NCBI RefSeq assembly: GCF_903819165.1
Contig: NZ_CAIJCS010000008.1
Coordinates: forward strand, 1 to 64,000
Length of the DNA stretch: 64,000 nt
Source: Aedoeadaptatus nemausensis
GTDB lineage: Bacteria; Bacillota; Clostridia; Tissierellales; Peptoniphilaceae
Direction of reading: 5' to 3'
The notes below the pieces were generated by a model, which had not been told where the DNA came from, did not search any database, and saw only the letters and a program-made list of their open reading frames with translations. Within the stretch, counting starts at the first letter, position 1; each line of letters begins with the position of its first letter. The translations under genes and the position numbers were made by a program. Below are positions 53,006 to 62,837 of this stretch, one piece after another.

Positions 53006-54135
53006 TAGTCAAAAAAGTCCTTTATTTTTTGTATAAATCCCTTTTCCTGCTCGGTCTTAGTCTCGCCCTTTTTGTTGCGAAGTTCTTCAAGCAGCTCCCG
53101 CTCTTCGGCAGAAACTTTCGTCGGCACGAGAATTTTTACGGTAAAGAGCAAATCTCCTGCCCCTTCCCGTCGCAGGAAGGGAACCCCTTCACCTTTTATT
53201 TTAAAAGTCTCGCCGCTTTGGGTGCCGGCGGGAATATCGTAATCGATGATTTCTTTTAAAGTAGGCACTTGAATGGTGCCGCCTAAGACGGCGTCCTCAT
53301 AGCGAATGGGAATGTCCACATGGAGATCATTGCCTTCACGACTGAACACGGCATCCTCTTCAATATGAAGATAAATGTACACCGTGCCCGCCTGTCCTCC
53401 GTTTTCTCCGGCGTGGCCTTCTCCCGACATGGTGATCACACTGCGGCTGTCTACCCCGGCGGGAATACGAATATGGAGCTTTCTGTTAACCGTCTCCCGT
53501 CCGCTGCCGTGACAATGCTTACAGGGCTTTTCAATGACGGTCCCTGTTCCGCCGCAATCGTCGCAAGGCACGACGCGCATAAAGCGTCCGAAAGCCGAGG
53601 AGGTAGCTTGGCGCACCTGTCCGCTTCCGCCGCAGGTTTCACAGGTGTGGATGCTCTCATCGTCTTCCGCGCCGCTGCCATGACAGCGGGAACATTCTTC
53701 GGTTCGGCGAATTTGAATGTCTTTTTCCGTGCCGAAAACCGCCTCTTTAAACGTAAGGTTCAAGTCATAGCGAATATGGGCACCGTCGCGGGGCGCTTTC
53801 GCCGTGTTGCCGCCGGAAAAATTGGCGCCGAAACCGCCGCCGAACATATCGAAGATGTCGCCGAAAATATCGCCAAAGCCGCCGAAGTCTCCGCCGCCGG
53901 ATGCTCCGAAATCATTCTTCAGTCCTTCTTCTCCGTACACATCGTAAGTTCTCTTTTTCGTTTCGTCGGAAAGCACTTCGTAGGCGAAATTTACCTCTTT
54001 AAATTTCGTCTCCGCCTCCTCGTCTCCCGGATGAAGGTCCGGGTGATACTGTTTGGCTTTTTTACGATATGCTTTTTTTATTTCAGAAGATGTGGCCGTG
54101 CGCTCGATCTCCAAAATCTCGTATAAGTCTCTCAT
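53005..54135 (-). CDS. dnaJ: Chaperone DnaJ
   Basis: 376 residues. The J domain with HPD (QYHPDLHPGDEEAE), a Gly/Phe-rich stretch (FGGFGDIFGDIFDMFGGGFG), four CxxCxGxG zinc motifs (CSRCHGSG, CETCGGSG, CDDCGGTG, CKHCHGSG) and the C-terminal substrate domain are complete. I chose the ATG at 54135 giving MRDLYEIL. A terminator-like hairpin at 54211-54232 separates it from dnaK. Confidence 0.96.
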   Translation of the reverse strand: MRDLYEILEIERTATSSEIKKAYRKKAKQYHPDLHPGDEEAETKFKEVNFAYEVLSDETKKRTYDVYGEEGLKNDFGASGGGDFGGFGDIFGDIFDMFGGGFGANFSGGNTAKAPRDGAHIRYDLNLTFKEAVFGTEKDIQIRRTEECSRCHGSGAEDDESIHTCETCGGSGQVRQATSSAFGRFMRVVPCDDCGGTGTVIEKPCKHCHGSGRETVNRKLHIRIPAGVDSRSVITMSGEGHAGENGGQAGTVYIYLHIEEDAVFSREGNDLHVDIPIRYEDAVLGGTIQVPTLKEIIDYDIPAGTQSGETFKIKGEGVPFLRREGAGDLLFTVKILVPTKVSAEERELLEELRNKKGETKTEQEKGFIQKIKDFFD

Positions 54136-54210
54136 AAACACCATCACTTTCTAATCGCTCAAATAGTGTTATCATACCCTAAAAACGGCTGCTAGGGAAG
54201 ATATAAACTA

Positions 54211-54232
54211 AAAAAGGGCACTTTCGTGCCCC
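54211..54232 (-). terminator. Terminator between dnaK and dnaJ
   Basis: GGGCACGAAAGTGCCC followed by TTTTT on the minus strand. It would reduce dnaJ expression relative to dnaK. A weak TATGAT box lies beyond it toward dnaJ. Confidence 0.75.
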
Positions 54233-54245
54233 TTATTAGTTTGTT

Positions 54246-56078
<1,833 letters not shown>

Positions 56079-56128
56079 ATTAAATCCTCCTGATTTAAAC
56101 TTTATTTTTTACTTTTAATCTATATTAA

Positions 56129-56668
56129 TTATTTTGAGACCTTGACCATGCTGGGTCGAATGACGCGGTCGCCGAGTCGATAGCCTTTTTGCAACACGTC
56201 GATGACGGTGTTTTCCTCAACCCCTTCTTTTTCTTCCATAACCACCGCATGGTGTAAATTGGGATCGAAGGCTTGGTTTAAGGCGTCGATTTCCACGATG
56301 TCGTTTTTAGCAAGTTCGCTGCGGAACTGATCGGCGATCATTTCCATGCCCTTGTAAAAATTTTCATCCTGTACGTCGTCTACCATAAGGGCTCGCTCGA
56401 AATTATCGAGAACGGGAAGAATGTCCATGGCCAGTTTTTCCATACCCATGGCGTGCATTCTCGCCTTTTCCTCCGTGCTCCGTCTGCGGAAATTACTGTA
56501 ATCCGCCTGGAGGCGAAGGTATCGGTCTTCCAATTCCTTGTACTTGTTTTCGTCTTCGTTTTCCACGACCTCTTCTTCTTCGACTGTCGTCTCCGTGGTC
56601 GCCTCTTCATCTAATGTCGTATGTTCTTGTTCGTCGATCGTTTCCTGATCTTTATTTTCTACTACCAC
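56129..56668 (-). CDS. grpE: Nucleotide exchange factor GrpE
   Basis: 179 residues. An acidic N-terminal tail (1-45, rich in E and T) is followed by a coiled coil (YKELEDRYLRLQADYSNFRRRSTEEKARM) and the C-terminal beta domain (NLHHAVVMEEKEGVEENTVIDVLQKGYRLGDRVIRPSMVKVSK). It releases ADP from DnaK. The start is GTG with GAGGTGA close upstream. It follows hrcA by 8 bases. Confidence 0.95.
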   Translation of the reverse strand: MVVENKDQETIDEQEHTTLDEEATTETTVEEEEVVENEDENKYKELEDRYLRLQADYSNFRRRSTEEKARMHAMGMEKLAMDILPVLDNFERALMVDDVQDENFYKGMEMIADQFRSELAKNDIVEIDALNQAFDPNLHHAVVMEEKEGVEENTVIDVLQKGYRLGDRVIRPSMVKVSK

Positions 56669-56676
56669 TTCTCACC

Positions 56677-57702
56677 TCAACGTTCCTTCCCAAGGCGCCG
56701 GCTCAAGGCATCCGTAAACGCCACCAGCGCATTTGCCGATTTCCTATAATCCATGCGAACCGGTGCGATCAAGGCCACTTTTCCGAATTTAGAAGAGCTT
56801 AAAGGATACACCCTTCCCAACAAACTGTTGCCCTGCATCACATCGGCGTCGTTTTCACTACCGATTTTAAACTCCACATCGGAGGATGTGGAAAGTTCGT
56901 TAAACAGCCGTAGGAGATTATCCTTTTCCTCCACATAGCGCAAAAGCGACTGCACTCTGGATACATCTTTAAATTCTTCGTACCTGAAAAGATTTCCCAC
57001 GCTACTAATCGCCACTTCCATATCGTCCACATTGCCTGCAATTTGAGAAAGCAAGCTCGTAATGTGAAGGACGAAAGATTCGTAGCGAACCAATTTGCCG
57101 GATAAAACAAATTTTACGCCGTCGATGGCATCGAAGGATGTTCCCACAAATGCCCTTGAAAGAACCTGAGAAATATATTCCAGATCCCCTTCGTCGACGG
57201 AAAATTCCATGGGAATCATTCGTTTTACCACGACGCCGCGGTCGCCGACGACCAGCAACATGACGAAGTAATCCGAAACCGGAATTAAATCGAGGTACTT
57301 GATCTTTCGATCGCCTCCTTTGGGCATCATCATCAGCGCCAAACTGTCGGTTTCATGGGCCAGCGCCTCTACAGCTCGACGATAAAATTCGTCGGTGCCG
57401 AGCAAATGCTCGGGCATGGCTTCCACAAAACGTTCGACGAGGGAATCTTCACGATTGATCTCGGGAATTAATTCGTCTACATAAAATCTATAAGCATCTT
57501 CCGAGGGGATCCTCCCGGCGGAAGTGTGGGGCTTCATTAAAAGGCCCAACGCCTCCAAATCGCTCATTTCGTTTCGAATGGTAGCCGATGAAACGGCGAG
57601 ACCCGATTCCTTTGAAAGTGTGCGACTGCCGATGGGAACAGGCGATGCGATATAAGACTCGATAATTCGATTAAGAATATCTAATTTTCTCTCATCTAAC
57701 AT
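56677..57702 (-). CDS. hrcA: Heat-inducible transcription repressor HrcA
   Basis: 341 residues. An N-terminal winged helix (ERKLDILNRIIESYIASPVPIGSRTLSKESGLAVSSATIRNEMSDLEALGLL) and the GAF-like HrcA core are present. It binds CIRCE elements and is kept active by GroEL. I chose the ATG at 57702 (GGGAGGAGCGATAAG upstream); a longer frame to 57774 would start inside the promoter. It heads hrcA-grpE-dnaK(-dnaJ). Confidence 0.96.
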   Translation of the reverse strand: MLDERKLDILNRIIESYIASPVPIGSRTLSKESGLAVSSATIRNEMSDLEALGLLMKPHTSAGRIPSEDAYRFYVDELIPEINREDSLVERFVEAMPEHLLGTDEFYRRAVEALAHETDSLALMMMPKGGDRKIKYLDLIPVSDYFVMLLVVGDRGVVVKRMIPMEFSVDEGDLEYISQVLSRAFVGTSFDAIDGVKFVLSGKLVRYESFVLHITSLLSQIAGNVDDMEVAISSVGNLFRYEEFKDVSRVQSLLRYVEEKDNLLRLFNELSTSSDVEFKIGSENDADVMQGNSLLGRVYPLSSSKFGKVALIAPVRMDYRKSANALVAFTDALSRRLGKER

Positions 57703-57724
57703 CTTATCGCTCCTCCCTTCTCTG

Positions 57725-57751
57725 TTAGCACTCTTTTTAGTTGAGTGCCAA
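57725..57751 (-). promoter_or_regulatory. CIRCE operator in the hrcA leader
   Basis: TTAGCACTC-N9-GAGTGCCAA, one mismatch to the consensus inverted repeat. It lies downstream of the -10. Confidence 0.9.
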
Positions 57752-57765
57752 TTGCTTATGGTCTT

Positions 57766-57794
57766 AGTATACACGGGCTTTTAGCACTTGTCAA
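57766..57794 (-). promoter_or_regulatory. Promoter of the hrcA operon
   Basis: On the minus strand TTGACA (57789-57794), a 17-base spacer and TATACT (57766-57771). The -35 is inside the second CIRCE-like element. Confidence 0.85.
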
Positions 57795-57807
57795 GCTTGA
57801 ATGCTAA
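57781..57807 (-). promoter_or_regulatory. Second CIRCE-like operator overlapping the -35
   Basis: TTAGCACTT-N9-GAATGCTAA, one mismatch in each half to the CIRCE consensus. It covers the -35 box. Confidence 0.75.
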
Positions 57808-57811
57808 AAAT

Positions 57812-57839
57812 AAAAAATCGCCCGGCTTTTCCGAGCGAT
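57812..57839 (-). terminator. Terminator after hemW
   Basis: ATCGCTCGG / CCGGGCGAT with an AAAAG loop and a T tract, on the minus strand between hemW and the hrcA promoter. Confidence 0.8.
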
Positions 57840-57859
57840 CTGAAAATGATGCAATTATT

Positions 57860-58996
57860 TTATTCCTCTTCTAATTGAAAGAGATCCACTTCCACCTGAT
57901 TGGAAAGATCCCTTCCCCGTTCCGTCAGTACGATATGATGTTTGCAGATTTTTAAAAGTCCGCTCTCCACATTGCGTTCGATACCAATTCCGTAGCGATC
58001 TTTAAAGGGGATACCGGAAGGGAGCTTTTCGTTTAAATTAATTCCCTCGTTCAGTCGAATTCCGAGCATCATGAACTCATTGTCACGATCGAGGGGTGAC
58101 AGCTCCTCAGAGTAAGCGACGGGTTTTTTACCTTCCTCAATGGAAGAAATGTATTCTCCTAAACTCGCCATATTGGTGTGGCGAGTATGGCGAAGAAAAC
58201 CGCTGGCAGTCGGACCCAAACCGATATAGCGGCCCAATTCCCAGTAGTGGAGATTGTGTCGACACTTATAGCCCGGCTTGGAGAAGTTGGAGAGCTCGTA
58301 CTGTTCATAACCCATGGCGCCGAGCATTTTTTCGTAGCGGTGAACGTGGCGCCGATCTTCCGTATCGTTTTCAGGCATATGGCCGTAGCGCGTAAAGAAG
58401 GGAGTGCCCTCTTCCAAGATCAAGCTGTACACGCTGACGTGCTCCGGGTTCAACTGATTTATAAGAGAAATACTCTTTTCAATATCTTCGTCTGATTCTG
58501 TAGGGACAGACGAAATAAAATCCAGATTAATGTTTTTCGCGCCGCCTTCTCTTAAATGGCGAAAGGCTTTTATTCCCTCATCGACATTGTGAATTCGACC
58601 CATTATGGTTAGGAGGCGATCGCTTCCGCTTTGAATCCCCATGCTGAAGCGATTGACTCCCGCCGCCATTAGCTTTTCAATGTTCAACGCCACCACGCTT
58701 TCGGGATTACACTCCAGGGTAATCTCGCCGCTTTTTTCCACATAGGGTGCGACTCGGGTTAAAATTCTGAGTAATCTTTCCGTTCCGAGCATGGAAGGGG
58801 TTCCGCCGCCGAGGAACAGGGAGCTTATTTCCTGCCCCCGAAGTTCACCCTCGTAAAGCTCCCATTCCCGCAATAAATTATCCACATAGTCGTCCATGAC
58901 CTCCTCGCTTTTGGGCAAAAAGGAATAAAAATCGCAATAGCCGCACTTTTTCTCGCAAAAAGGCACGTGAATATAAATAGCAAGAGATCGGTTCAT
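57860..58996 (-). CDS. hemW: HemW-family radical SAM protein
   Basis: 378 residues. C14-x3-C18-x2-C21 (HVPFCEKKCGYCDFYSF) binds the iron-sulfur cluster. LFLGGGTPSML, GITLECNPESV-type sequence (GEITLECNPES) and RFSMGIQSG fit HemW. Members insert heme or were mis-annotated as coproporphyrinogen III oxidase; no heme genes are near. The ATG at 58996 has GGAGG six bases upstream. Confidence 0.92.
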   Translation of the reverse strand: MNRSLAIYIHVPFCEKKCGYCDFYSFLPKSEEVMDDYVDNLLREWELYEGELRGQEISSLFLGGGTPSMLGTERLLRILTRVAPYVEKSGEITLECNPESVVALNIEKLMAAGVNRFSMGIQSGSDRLLTIMGRIHNVDEGIKAFRHLREGGAKNINLDFISSVPTESDEDIEKSISLINQLNPEHVSVYSLILEEGTPFFTRYGHMPENDTEDRRHVHRYEKMLGAMGYEQYELSNFSKPGYKCRHNLHYWELGRYIGLGPTASGFLRHTRHTNMASLGEYISSIEEGKKPVAYSEELSPLDRDNEFMMLGIRLNEGINLNEKLPSGIPFKDRYGIGIERNVESGLLKICKHHIVLTERGRDLSNQVEVDLFQLEEE

Positions 58997-59006
58997 TTTT
59001 TCCTCC

Positions 59007-59031
59007 AAAAAAACGGACCCTCCCGGATCCG
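59007..59031 (-). terminator. Terminator after lepA
   Basis: CGGATCC / GGGTCCG (one mismatch) with a GGGA loop and seven T residues on the minus strand. Its T tract abuts the hemW ribosome-binding site. Confidence 0.7.
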
Positions 59032-59036
59032 CTCTC

Positions 59037-60842
59037 TTAATCTTCGTCGTATTTCAATACGGCGAGGAAGGCCTCTTGAGGCACTTCTACGCTGCCGATA
59101 TTGCGCATACGCTTTTTACCTTCTTTTTGTTTTTCAAGGAGCTTCCGCTTTCTCGAAATATCGCCGCCGTAACACTTCGCAAGTACGTCTTTGCGAAGGG
59201 CGCGAATTGTTTCCCGGGCGATAATCTTCGAGCCGATGGCCGCTTGAATGGGCACGGCAAATTGATGGCGCGGGATAACGTCGGTAAGACGTTCGCAAAT
59301 TTTTCTTCCCCGCTCGTAAGCTTTTTCGCGGTGTACGATAAGGGAGAAGGCATCGACCAGTTCGCTATTGATGAGCACGTCCATTTTCACGAGATCGCCC
59401 TCTTCGTAACCGATAAGCTCGTAATCGTAGGATGCGTATCCCCTCGTCTTGGATTTCAGCGCGTCGAAGAAATCGTAAATAACTTCGTTTAATGGAAGTT
59501 CGTAAACAATATTGACACGCGTCTCTTCCAGATAATCCATATTAATGAAACGGCCTCTCCGCTCTTGGCAAAGTTCCATAACCGTTCCTACATAATCCGT
59601 AGGCGACATGATCTCCGCTTTTACGAAAGGTTCTTCCATATAATCGATGGTGGTGGGATCGGGAAGATTGGTCGGGTTTTGAATCTCCAACATCTCCCCT
59701 TCTAAAGTGTGTACGCGGTAAATAACAGATGGTGCCGTCGTAATAATATCCAGATCAAATTCCCGCTCCAAACGTTCCTGAATAATTTCCATATGGAGCA
59801 GGCCTAAGAAGCCGCAACGGAAACCGAAGCCCAGGGCCACGGAAGTTTCCGCATCAAATACGAGGGCCGCATCGTTAACCTGCAGCTTCTCAAGAGCGTC
59901 CCGCACATCGGTGTAGGATTCGCCTTCCGCAGGATAAATACCGGAGTAGACCATGGGCACGACTTTTTTGTAGCCGGGAAGAGGTTCCGCCGGAGGATTT
60001 TTAGGATCGTAAATTGTATCCCCGACACGAGCCTCTTTTACATTTTTAATGCTCGCCGTAATATAGCCTACATCCCCTGCGCTGAGTTCCGCCAAGGGGA
60101 TAGTGCCGTTGGCATTGACGCCCACTTCCACTACTTCAAATTCCTTACCGGTTGCCCACATTTTAATCTTGTCTCCGGCCTTTACTTTGCCGTCGACGAT
60201 ACGCACATAGCAAACGACGCCGCGGTAACTGTCGTAGATGGAGTCGAAAATAAGAGCCTTCAGTGGAGCCTTCTCGTCGCCACTCGGCGCGGGAACCTGC
60301 TCGATAATGGCGTCTAAAACATCTTCGATGCCGATGCCGTTTTTCGCACTGATAAGAGGGGCTTCTTCCGTATCCAGGCCGATAATATCTTCAATTTCTT
60401 TTTTCACCTCGTCGGCGCGGGACGAGGGAAGGTCGATTTTATTGAGAATGGGTACGAGTTCCAAATCCTGATCCAGTGCCAGGTAAACATTGGCGAGAGT
60501 CTGTGCCTCAACACCTTGGGTAGAATCCACGACCAGGAGTGCACCTTCGCAGGCCGCCAAGGATCGGGAAACTTCGTAATTAAAGTCCACGTGGCCCGGA
60601 GTATCGATAAGGTTTAAAATATATTCTTCGCCGTCGCGCTCGTGAACCAGGCGAACGGCTTTTAATTTAATGGTAATGCCCCGTTCCTTTTCAAGGGCCA
60701 TGGAATCGAGAACTTGCGCATTCATTTCCCGTTCCGTGAGCATACCCGTCTTTTCGATGAGGCGATCGGCCAAGGTACTCTTACCGTGGTCGATATGGGC
60801 AATAATTGAGAAATTGCGAATGTTCTGTTGACGATTGCTCAT
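59037..60842 (-). CDS. lepA: Elongation factor 4
   Basis: 601 residues. The GTPase domain ([28 protein letters not shown]) is followed by EF-G-like domains and the LepA-specific C-terminal domain ([44 protein letters not shown]). AGGAGGAACA precedes the ATG. It follows lepB by 9 bases, the classic pair. Confidence 0.97.
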   Translation of the reverse strand: MSNRQQNIRNFSIIAHIDHGKSTLADRLIEKTGMLTEREMNAQVLDSMALEKERGITIKLKAVRLVHERDGEEYILNLIDTPGHVDFNYEVSRSLAACEGALLVVDSTQGVEAQTLANVYLALDQDLELVPILNKIDLPSSRADEVKKEIEDIIGLDTEEAPLISAKNGIGIEDVLDAIIEQVPAPSGDEKAPLKALIFDSIYDSYRGVVCYVRIVDGKVKAGDKIKMWATGKEFEVVEVGVNANGTIPLAELSAGDVGYITASIKNVKEARVGDTIYDPKNPPAEPLPGYKKVVPMVYSGIYPAEGESYTDVRDALEKLQVNDAALVFDAETSVALGFGFRCGFLGLLHMEIIQERLEREFDLDIITTAPSVIYRVHTLEGEMLEIQNPTNLPDPTTIDYMEEPFVKAEIMSPTDYVGTVMELCQERRGRFINMDYLEETRVNIVYELPLNEVIYDFFDALKSKTRGYASYDYELIGYEEGDLVKMDVLINSELVDAFSLIVHREKAYERGRKICERLTDVIPRHQFAVPIQAAIGSKIIARETIRALRKDVLAKCYGGDISRKRKLLEKQKEGKKRMRNIGSVEVPQEAFLAVLKYDED

Positions 60843-60851
60843 TGTTCCTCC

Positions 60852-61403
60852 TTATTCATTCTGTCCGTGGAATACTGTAAATTTTGAGAAAGGAAAATAA
60901 CGGAGCGCCGCTCGCGAGCGAATATGTTCCTTTTCTACGGGACCGAAATAACGGCTGTCGATGGACATGCCCTCGTTGCGATTATCTCCCATGACGAAAA
61001 ATTCGTCGGGCCCGAGTGTCCACTCGTCGCCCTGATAAGTACCGGTTTCGACACCCGGATGGATGTAGTCTTCTTCAATATGGACGCCGTTGACATAAAC
61101 TTCTCCCGATTGAATGGCCACCTGATCTCCCGGGGTCCCAATAACCCGCTTAACATACTCCTTGCCCGATCCGTCCGGCGCATCGATAATCACGATGTCT
61201 CCCCGCTCCGGATCGGAGAAATACTTGGGAAAGACCAGGCAGATCATGCGTTCATTTTGATGAAGAGTCGGCTCCATGCTCTGACCGATGACCATGGTCG
61301 TATTAAAAATAAAATGACGAATTAAAACGGCGAGCACCACAGCGGTGGCGACTAATTTTATAACTTCAATCGCCATATTCGACGACTTTTCTTTTGATTT
61401 CAA
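60852..61403 (-). CDS. lepB: Signal peptidase I
   Basis: 183 residues. One N-terminal membrane segment (EVIKLVATAVVLAVLIRHFIF) precedes the catalytic serine (IGQSMEPTL) and the lysine box (GKEYVKRVIGTPGD), then GDNRNEGMSIDSRYFGPV. It cleaves signal peptides, including those of the SLH and DUF1002 proteins here. The start is TTG with AAGGGGAT upstream. A TAAAAT -10 lies at 61434-61439. Confidence 0.95.
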   Translation of the reverse strand: MKSKEKSSNMAIEVIKLVATAVVLAVLIRHFIFNTTMVIGQSMEPTLHQNERMICLVFPKYFSDPERGDIVIIDAPDGSGKEYVKRVIGTPGDQVAIQSGEVYVNGVHIEEDYIHPGVETGTYQGDEWTLGPDEFFVMGDNRNEGMSIDSRYFGPVEKEHIRSRAALRYFPFSKFTVFHGQNE

Positions 61404-61477
61404 AATCTATCCCCTTTCTTCGCTTAGCAATTCATTTTACCACAAAAGGAAGTTTCTCACACACTTCCCTTAGATTC

Positions 61478-61506
61478 TTGCAAATTCTACGGGTCTGTGA
61501 TAGAAT
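61478..61506 (+). promoter_or_regulatory. Promoter of rpsT
   Basis: TTGCAA (61478-61483), a 17-base spacer and TAGAAT (61501-61506). A short repeat TATCC-CAAG-GGATA at 61521-61534 follows in the leader. Confidence 0.65.
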
Positions 61507-61556
61507 TCTACAAGTTAAGGTATCCCAAGGGATAAAATTATAATCGGAGGTGAACC

Positions 61557-61820
61557 ATGGCAAATATTAAATCCGCGATTAAACGTATCGGCACGACCAA
61601 AAAAGAAACCTTGCGCAATAAAGCCGTCAAAACAAATGTTAAGACTACGATCCGCAAGTTTGAAACCGCGCTCGATAAGGGCAATATTGATGAAGCGAGA
61701 GAACTTCTCCAAGACGTCGACAAAACTTTAAAGAAAGCTGCGTCGAAAAACGTTATTCATAAAAATGCTGCTTCACGCCGATTAAGCCGCTTAAACAAGA
61801 AATTAAATAATGCAAAATAA
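61557..61820 (+). CDS. rpsT: 30S ribosomal protein S20
   Basis: 87 residues, fully basic bS20 (ANIKSAIKRIGTTKKETLRNKAVKTNVKT ... NVIHKNAASRRLSRLNKKLNNAK). It binds 16S rRNA. CGGAGGTGAACC precedes the ATG. It lies between holA and lepB but on the opposite strand; in B. subtilis gpr and spoIIP follow it. Confidence 0.97.
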   Translation: MANIKSAIKRIGTTKKETLRNKAVKTNVKTTIRKFETALDKGNIDEARELLQDVDKTLKKAASKNVIHKNAASRRLSRLNKKLNNAK

Positions 61821-61822
61821 AT

Positions 61823-61856
61823 AAAAAACTGAAAACGCATGTTTTCAGTTTTTTTA
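61823..61856. terminator. Bidirectional terminator between rpsT and holA
   Basis: ACTGAAAAC / GTTTTCAGT with a GCAT loop and A and T tracts on both sides. Confidence 0.85.
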
Positions 61857-62837
61857 TTGCCCTGCGATCATTTGAAGCACCAAGGTCTCCAATACTTCCC
61901 TGTCGCTTACCGATGTGGATTTCATGGCGAGTTCCGCCTCGAGTAGGAGTTCATAATGATGCTCCAGGGTCTCCTCTCTATACAGTCCGCTTTGTGCGGC
62001 TATTTTTTTGCCCTCATAAGGCTTGACGCCCATAAATTTGAAAATATCTCCGTCCCGGGAGTAGATCTTTTTCATGGTCTTATAAAACAAAAGATTTCGC
62101 GTCTGCCTGCCGATCATATAGAGAATCCTCGGAGCCGGCTCTTCCTTGGCGTCGAATTCTCTCAAGAGCCTGATCACATCCCGCGCTCTTTTTTTTGCAA
62201 TGGCGTCGAGGAGATCGAAAATAGTCTCCGTCTGGAAGGGATCGAGGAAAGTATCCACGGCCTCCGCACTTACTTCTTCGCCGGAAATACTGGCGATTTG
62301 ATCCAAAGTCGTTATTAGGGACTCCAGATCTCCCTCGTAGCGACGATCGCCGTAGCCGGAAAGGCGAATAAAATGCTCCAACACTTCGGGCTTAATGCGA
62401 CGATTCATCTTGCCGAGATAGCCCGCCAAGTACGAACGCAGGGCCCTTCCCGTGAGCCGCTCCATTTCTACAAGCCTCCCGGCTTTTTTAAAGCGGGTAT
62501 AGAGCTTCTGATTTTTCTTGATCGCCGTTTCCGTCTCCATTAAAAGAAGAATAGTGGACTCGGGAATAGAAAAGACTTCTTCTAAAAAATAATCCAGTTT
62601 TCCGTCGCCACTTAAAAGGCCCGCGTCCTTTACGATCACCATGCGCTTTTCCGACATAAAGGGCAGGGTGTTCGCCTTGGCTAAAATCTCCCCTACATCT
62701 TCCGAAGCCACATCGTAATTTAAATCCCGCATCTCGGGAGCGATATACTGTTGTTCTATTTGACGCCGCTTCTGCTCCATGCCGTATTTTTCCGGCCCGT
62801 GGAGTAAATAGGCGCCGCCGAAATCCATTGGTTCCAT
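61854..62837 (-). CDS. holA: DNA polymerase III delta subunit
   Basis: 327 residues. AYLLHGPEKYGMEQKRRQIEQQY opens the AAA-like clamp-loader domain; LRSYLAGYLGKMNRRIKPEVLEHFIRLSGYGDRRYEGDLESLITTLDQIA is the delta signature. It opens the beta clamp. I chose the ATG at 62837 giving MEPMDFGGAYLLHG; an earlier one at 62906 would add residues that do not fit the family. The ribosome-binding site is weak. It overlaps the comEC end by ~80 bases. Confidence 0.9.
   Translation of the reverse strand: MEPMDFGGAYLLHGPEKYGMEQKRRQIEQQYIAPEMRDLNYDVASEDVGEILAKANTLPFMSEKRMVIVKDAGLLSGDGKLDYFLEEVFSIPESTILLLMETETAIKKNQKLYTRFKKAGRLVEMERLTGRALRSYLAGYLGKMNRRIKPEVLEHFIRLSGYGDRRYEGDLESLITTLDQIASISGEEVSAEAVDTFLDPFQTETIFDLLDAIAKKRARDVIRLLREFDAKEEPAPRILYMIGRQTRNLLFYKTMKKIYSRDGDIFKFMGVKPYEGKKIAAQSGLYREETLEHHYELLLEAELAMKSTSVSDREVLETLVLQMIAGQ

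Noticed and set aside
53320-54126. Plus-strand open frame of 268 codons
   Set aside because: It is antisense to dnaJ and arises from the glycine- and cysteine-rich codons there.
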